In this document: one piece after another, positions 5,801 through 6,379 of the stretch | Position numbering within the stretch: the stretch's first letter is position 1 | How the letters are laid out: each line of letters starts with the position of its first letter | Assembly (NCBI GenBank): GCA_017502425.1 | Contig: JAFVVB010000083.1 | Coordinates: forward strand, 1 to 6,379 | Direction: 5' to 3' | Origin: Ruminococcus sp. | Lineage (GTDB): Bacteria > Bacillota > Clostridia > Oscillospirales > Acutalibacteraceae | Length of the DNA stretch: 6,379 nucleotides | Translations under genes and position numbers: made by a program | The notes under the pieces: model-generated | The model's database searches: none | What the model saw: the letters and a program-made list of their open reading frames with translations, nothing else | What the model was told of the DNA's origin: nothing

Positions 5801-6379
5801 GGAAACTCAGCGTGGACATATAATTACTTTACGGTTATTCCGAAAACAGTCGAAGAAACCGCATCAGCGGGATACTACATCGTAGGTACTTTAAACGGTG
5901 AAGATAAATGGGGAGTTGAAACTCTTAGCGAAGACCGACTGCTAAAAGAAAATCCTGCTGTATCAGGTGAGTATATGCTCGACTATACCTTCACCGAGGG
6001 CGATGAAATTAAAGTAGTACATTTTGATGGTACTGACTTCACCCGTTGGTATAATAGTTCAGGAGATAACTATTCTATCGGCTCATCGAAAAAGGGCGAG
6101 GGTACTATCTACTTCCGCCCTGACGGAAACTCAGATTGGTCATACTATTACTTTACAGTTATTCCTAAAACAGTAGATGAAACAGAGTCAACCGAGGAAG
6201 AAACAGAGCCTACTGAGAAAGAAACAGAGCCAACTGAAGTTCAAAAGCCGGTGAAAGTAGAAAACATAGTAGCAACACCATCATCATCAACAGCAGTACT
6301 TAGTTGGGACGCAGTTGAAGGTGCAACAAAATACTGGGTGTATAAGAATGTATCCGGTAGCTACGTAATATACTCAAGT
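2846..6379 (+). CDS. Giant modular secreted alpha-amylase, GH13 subfamily 28 (AmyE-like); 3' end outside window
   Basis: Endo-acting extracellular enzyme that hydrolyses alpha-1,4 bonds of starch. The frame stays open for 1178 codons to the window edge. Residues 1-31 are an export signal (MKRI, hydrophobic core). The catalytic barrel (about 43-380) opens with ILHCWNWSF and QTSPIQ, close to Bacillus subtilis AmyE. Conserved regions are complete: DAVFNH (139-144), GFRFDAVKH with nucleophile Asp225, GELLG with acid/base Glu268, and NESHDTY with His330 and transition-state Asp331. FPDLN (193-197) stands where many GH13 enzymes have PDL. Then follow an amylase C-domain (to about 476), an Ig-like beta stretch (477-560), CBM26 (565-642), a beta-rich unassigned module (660-761), an X25/SusE-like module (764-868), an acidic linker (880-894), two 108-residue repeats (901-1116), a second acidic linker (1113-1135) and part of an FN3 module (1136-1178). 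GH13 assignment is firm; accessory names after CBM26 are tentative. A dockerin or anchor may lie beyond the window. Confidence 0.96.
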   Translation, partial: MKRILSFMLILCVLMSCIIAGDYTSVKTEAATTFIDYGLVDNVQYGQILHCWNWSFDNIRKNMQLIASQGFTAVQTSPIQSSKESTRESWSSVQNSAWVYYQPISFNIEQNSWNALGTKTQFEAMCKEAHKYGVKVIVDAVFNHMANDSSENTINPQISSDLRDDKNCWYSITWNTSNWEDRYDVTHNCLSGFPDLNTSNPKVQNYAIGFLKECIDAGADGFRFDAVKHIETPADAYGTASDFWPNVLGTATYHAQQTRGITPYYYGELLGSPGGGLSVTAYTDHMSVTDNNTGNCVRDAIASGNASGACLPHISNGAAPDKAVQWNESHDTYYADNNSIWISNENMKKTWAIVGTRAQVCGLYLARPENNTTTMLGDGDITAWADKEVKAINRFKNYFAGHPEYLASSGNIVYNERGNTGVVLVNASGGKASVSVPAHRMYDGVYTDAITGKHFSVSNGTISGEIGDSGIAVVYSYPSTVHVSEDSQAFRGDTLDVTLTYNEATSGTYSIDGDYAKSYTSGDVISVGCGTKYGDETELLVTASGGTTTDSVIKTYKKLHPDTELTMYFDNSSKKWSTVYAYVYNLDGDENAKWPGVEMAYDSTLGLYKYDVPKGFETSKVVFNDSDGNQTPSSGGHSFNAYTSKYKDGSFYGYNTGVEGKLYFEPSEDWLSDNARFAVYVWNDSGNTWVNLKDTDSDGIYEAQLPQGVFTECIFARMDPSTSSNNFDNVWNKTGDMGISNNHNYFKIADGWNTSDGTWSIIDVSVVGTNTDAYLSGSFNAWSKTKTPFKYTDYNKAVTSVDLPAGTYTFKMYKNDEWFGNPGTINNTTAGNGWRMCKNESKNCTLVASGGTYTFTLDTETLKITVDYEAKEVDQIETFPSTEESTEKDTEESTVSSVSKGYYVVGTINGEDKWGVETLSEDRLLKENPAVSGEYMLDYTFKLNDAIKVAYFDGSSITKWYNSTGDNYTIGEAKVGDCTVYFRPEGNSAWTYNYFTVIPKTVEETASAGYYIVGTLNGEDKWGVETLSEDRLLKENPAVSGEYMLDYTFTEGDEIKVVHFDGTDFTRWYNSSGDNYSIGSSKKGEGTIYFRPDGNSDWSYYYFTVIPKTVDETESTEEETEPTEKETEPTEVQKPVKVENIVATPSSSTAVLSWDAVEGATKYWVYKNVSGSYVIYSS
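4538..4771 (+). other. CBM26-type starch-binding module (amylase residues 565-642)
   Basis: The segment opens with LTMYFDNSSKKW, continues with YAYVYN, KWPGVEM and LYKYDVP, and ends with VVFNDSDGNQTPSSGG. This order is the typical CBM26 pattern (the related CBM25 family is the alternative) found behind amylases of lactobacilli, bacilli and gut Firmicutes. The conserved aromatic and Asn/Gln positions would contact glucose rings of starch. Binding itself is inferred from the family. Confidence 0.8.
4823..5128 (+). other. Beta-rich accessory module of unassigned family (amylase residues 660-761)
   Basis: It begins GKLYFEPSEDWLSDNARFAVY and contains a TWVNLKDTDSDGIYEAQLP turn, an IFARMDPST segment and a WNKTGDM element. 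From memory, modules of this form recur in secreted gut Firmicutes proteins. I cannot attach a CBM family number. Its place next to CBM26 and its exposed tryptophans suggest carbohydrate binding, which is inference. Confidence 0.55.
5135..5449 (+). other. X25/SusE-like beta-sandwich module (amylase residues 764-868)
   Basis: AYLSGSFNAWS, a DLPAGTYTFKMYKNDEWFG hairpin, a GWRM element and the final TYTFTLDTETLKITVDY strand follow the pattern of X25/SusE-type modules known from pullulanases and amylases, which are related in fold to CBM48-like sandwiches. Assignment is by recalled motif order only. Confidence 0.5.
5483..5527 (+). other. Acidic linker 1 in the amylase (residues 880-894)
   Basis: Codes for PSTEESTEKDTEEST, the same STEE style as in the FN3 protein. 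It marks the boundary between the X25-like module and the tandem repeat modules. Confidence 0.85.
5546..6193 (+). repeat. Tandem 108-residue module repeat within the amylase
   Basis: Copy A (5546-5869, residues 901-1008) and copy B (5870-6193, residues 1009-1116) align without gaps over exactly 324 bases each, with about 81 of 108 residues identical. Each begins GYY[VI]VGT[IL]NGEDKWG, has a KVxxFDG and WYNSxGDNY centre, and ends with VYFRP or IYFRP, then a YFTVIPKT strand. The pattern looks like a small beta-sandwich binding module repeated for avidity. I recognise similar YY-V-G-T-NG modules from gut Firmicutes amylolytic proteins but cannot give a family name. The first 41 codons are far more alike (about 113 of 123 bases) than the rest. 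Confidence 0.93.
6182..6250 (+). other. Acidic linker 2 in the amylase (residues 1113-1135)
   Basis: Codes for a Thr/Glu/Pro-rich stretch containing ESTEEETEPTEKETEPTE, placed between repeat copy B and the FN3 module, as the STEE linker is placed before FN3-1 in the upstream protein. Its first four codons overlap the end of the 324-base repeat unit. Confidence 0.85.
6245..6379 (+). other. FN3 segment shared with the upstream gene (copy 2, cut by window edge)
   Basis: Contains VKVENIVATP and WDAVEGATKYWVYK, matching FN3-1 of the upstream protein at 37 of 45 residues. It is the beginning of an FN3 module following an acidic linker. The remainder, and any further FN3 or dockerin modules, lie outside the window. 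Confidence 0.9.

Noticed and set aside
5546..6193. CRISPR or mobile-element repeat
   Set aside because: The repeat is in frame within one protein, in units of 324 bases, with no spacers, terminal inverted repeats or transposase.

Overview
The window is a moderately AT-rich stretch of a low-GC Gram-positive (Bacillota) chromosome. All genes are on the + strand. The likely source is a starch-using gut Clostridium-class bacterium of the Ruminococcus type. This rests on Ser/Thr/Glu-rich linkers between modules, Ruminococcus-style fibronectin type III (FN3) modules with a KYW-x-x-Y signature, a cohesin-like module, strong GGAGG-type ribosome binding sites and a sigma-A promoter close to consensus. 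Genus assignment is an inference from recalled family resemblance, not from a search.

Layout: (1) 2-715 is the 3' end of a glycogen/starch phosphorylase gene (glgP), including the PLP-lysine region, closed by tandem TAA stops and a clear rho-independent terminator at 736-764. (2) 765-898 is an intergenic region with a textbook promoter (TTGACT, 17 nt, TATGAT with extended -10), repeat elements just upstream of it and a strong ribosome binding site. (3) 899-2647 encodes a secreted 582-residue non-catalytic protein: signal peptide, cohesin-like beta-sandwich, a five-copy STEE linker and four FN3 modules, followed by a second terminator (2666-2698). (4) 2699-2845 carries a weaker candidate promoter and a ribosome binding site. 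(5) 2846-6379 is one uninterrupted reading frame of 1178 codons that runs off the window. It encodes a very large secreted GH13 alpha-amylase (subfamily 28, AmyE-like) with all catalytic residues, followed by a beta-sandwich of uncertain type, a CBM26-type starch-binding module, two further beta-rich modules, two tandem 108-residue repeats of a module I cannot name, an acidic linker and the beginning of an FN3 module.

Working together (inference): the amylase would cut starch outside the cell while its many accessory modules hold it to the granule or the cell. The phosphorylase would release glucose-1-phosphate from alpha-glucans inside the cell. The FN3/cohesin-like protein would act as a non-catalytic surface or scaffold partner. 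The two secreted proteins share the same acidic linker style and a nearly identical FN3 module, which argues that they belong to one system. Each gene appears to have its own promoter and terminator rather than forming an operon. The C-terminus of the amylase, where a dockerin or anchoring module would be expected, lies outside the window.
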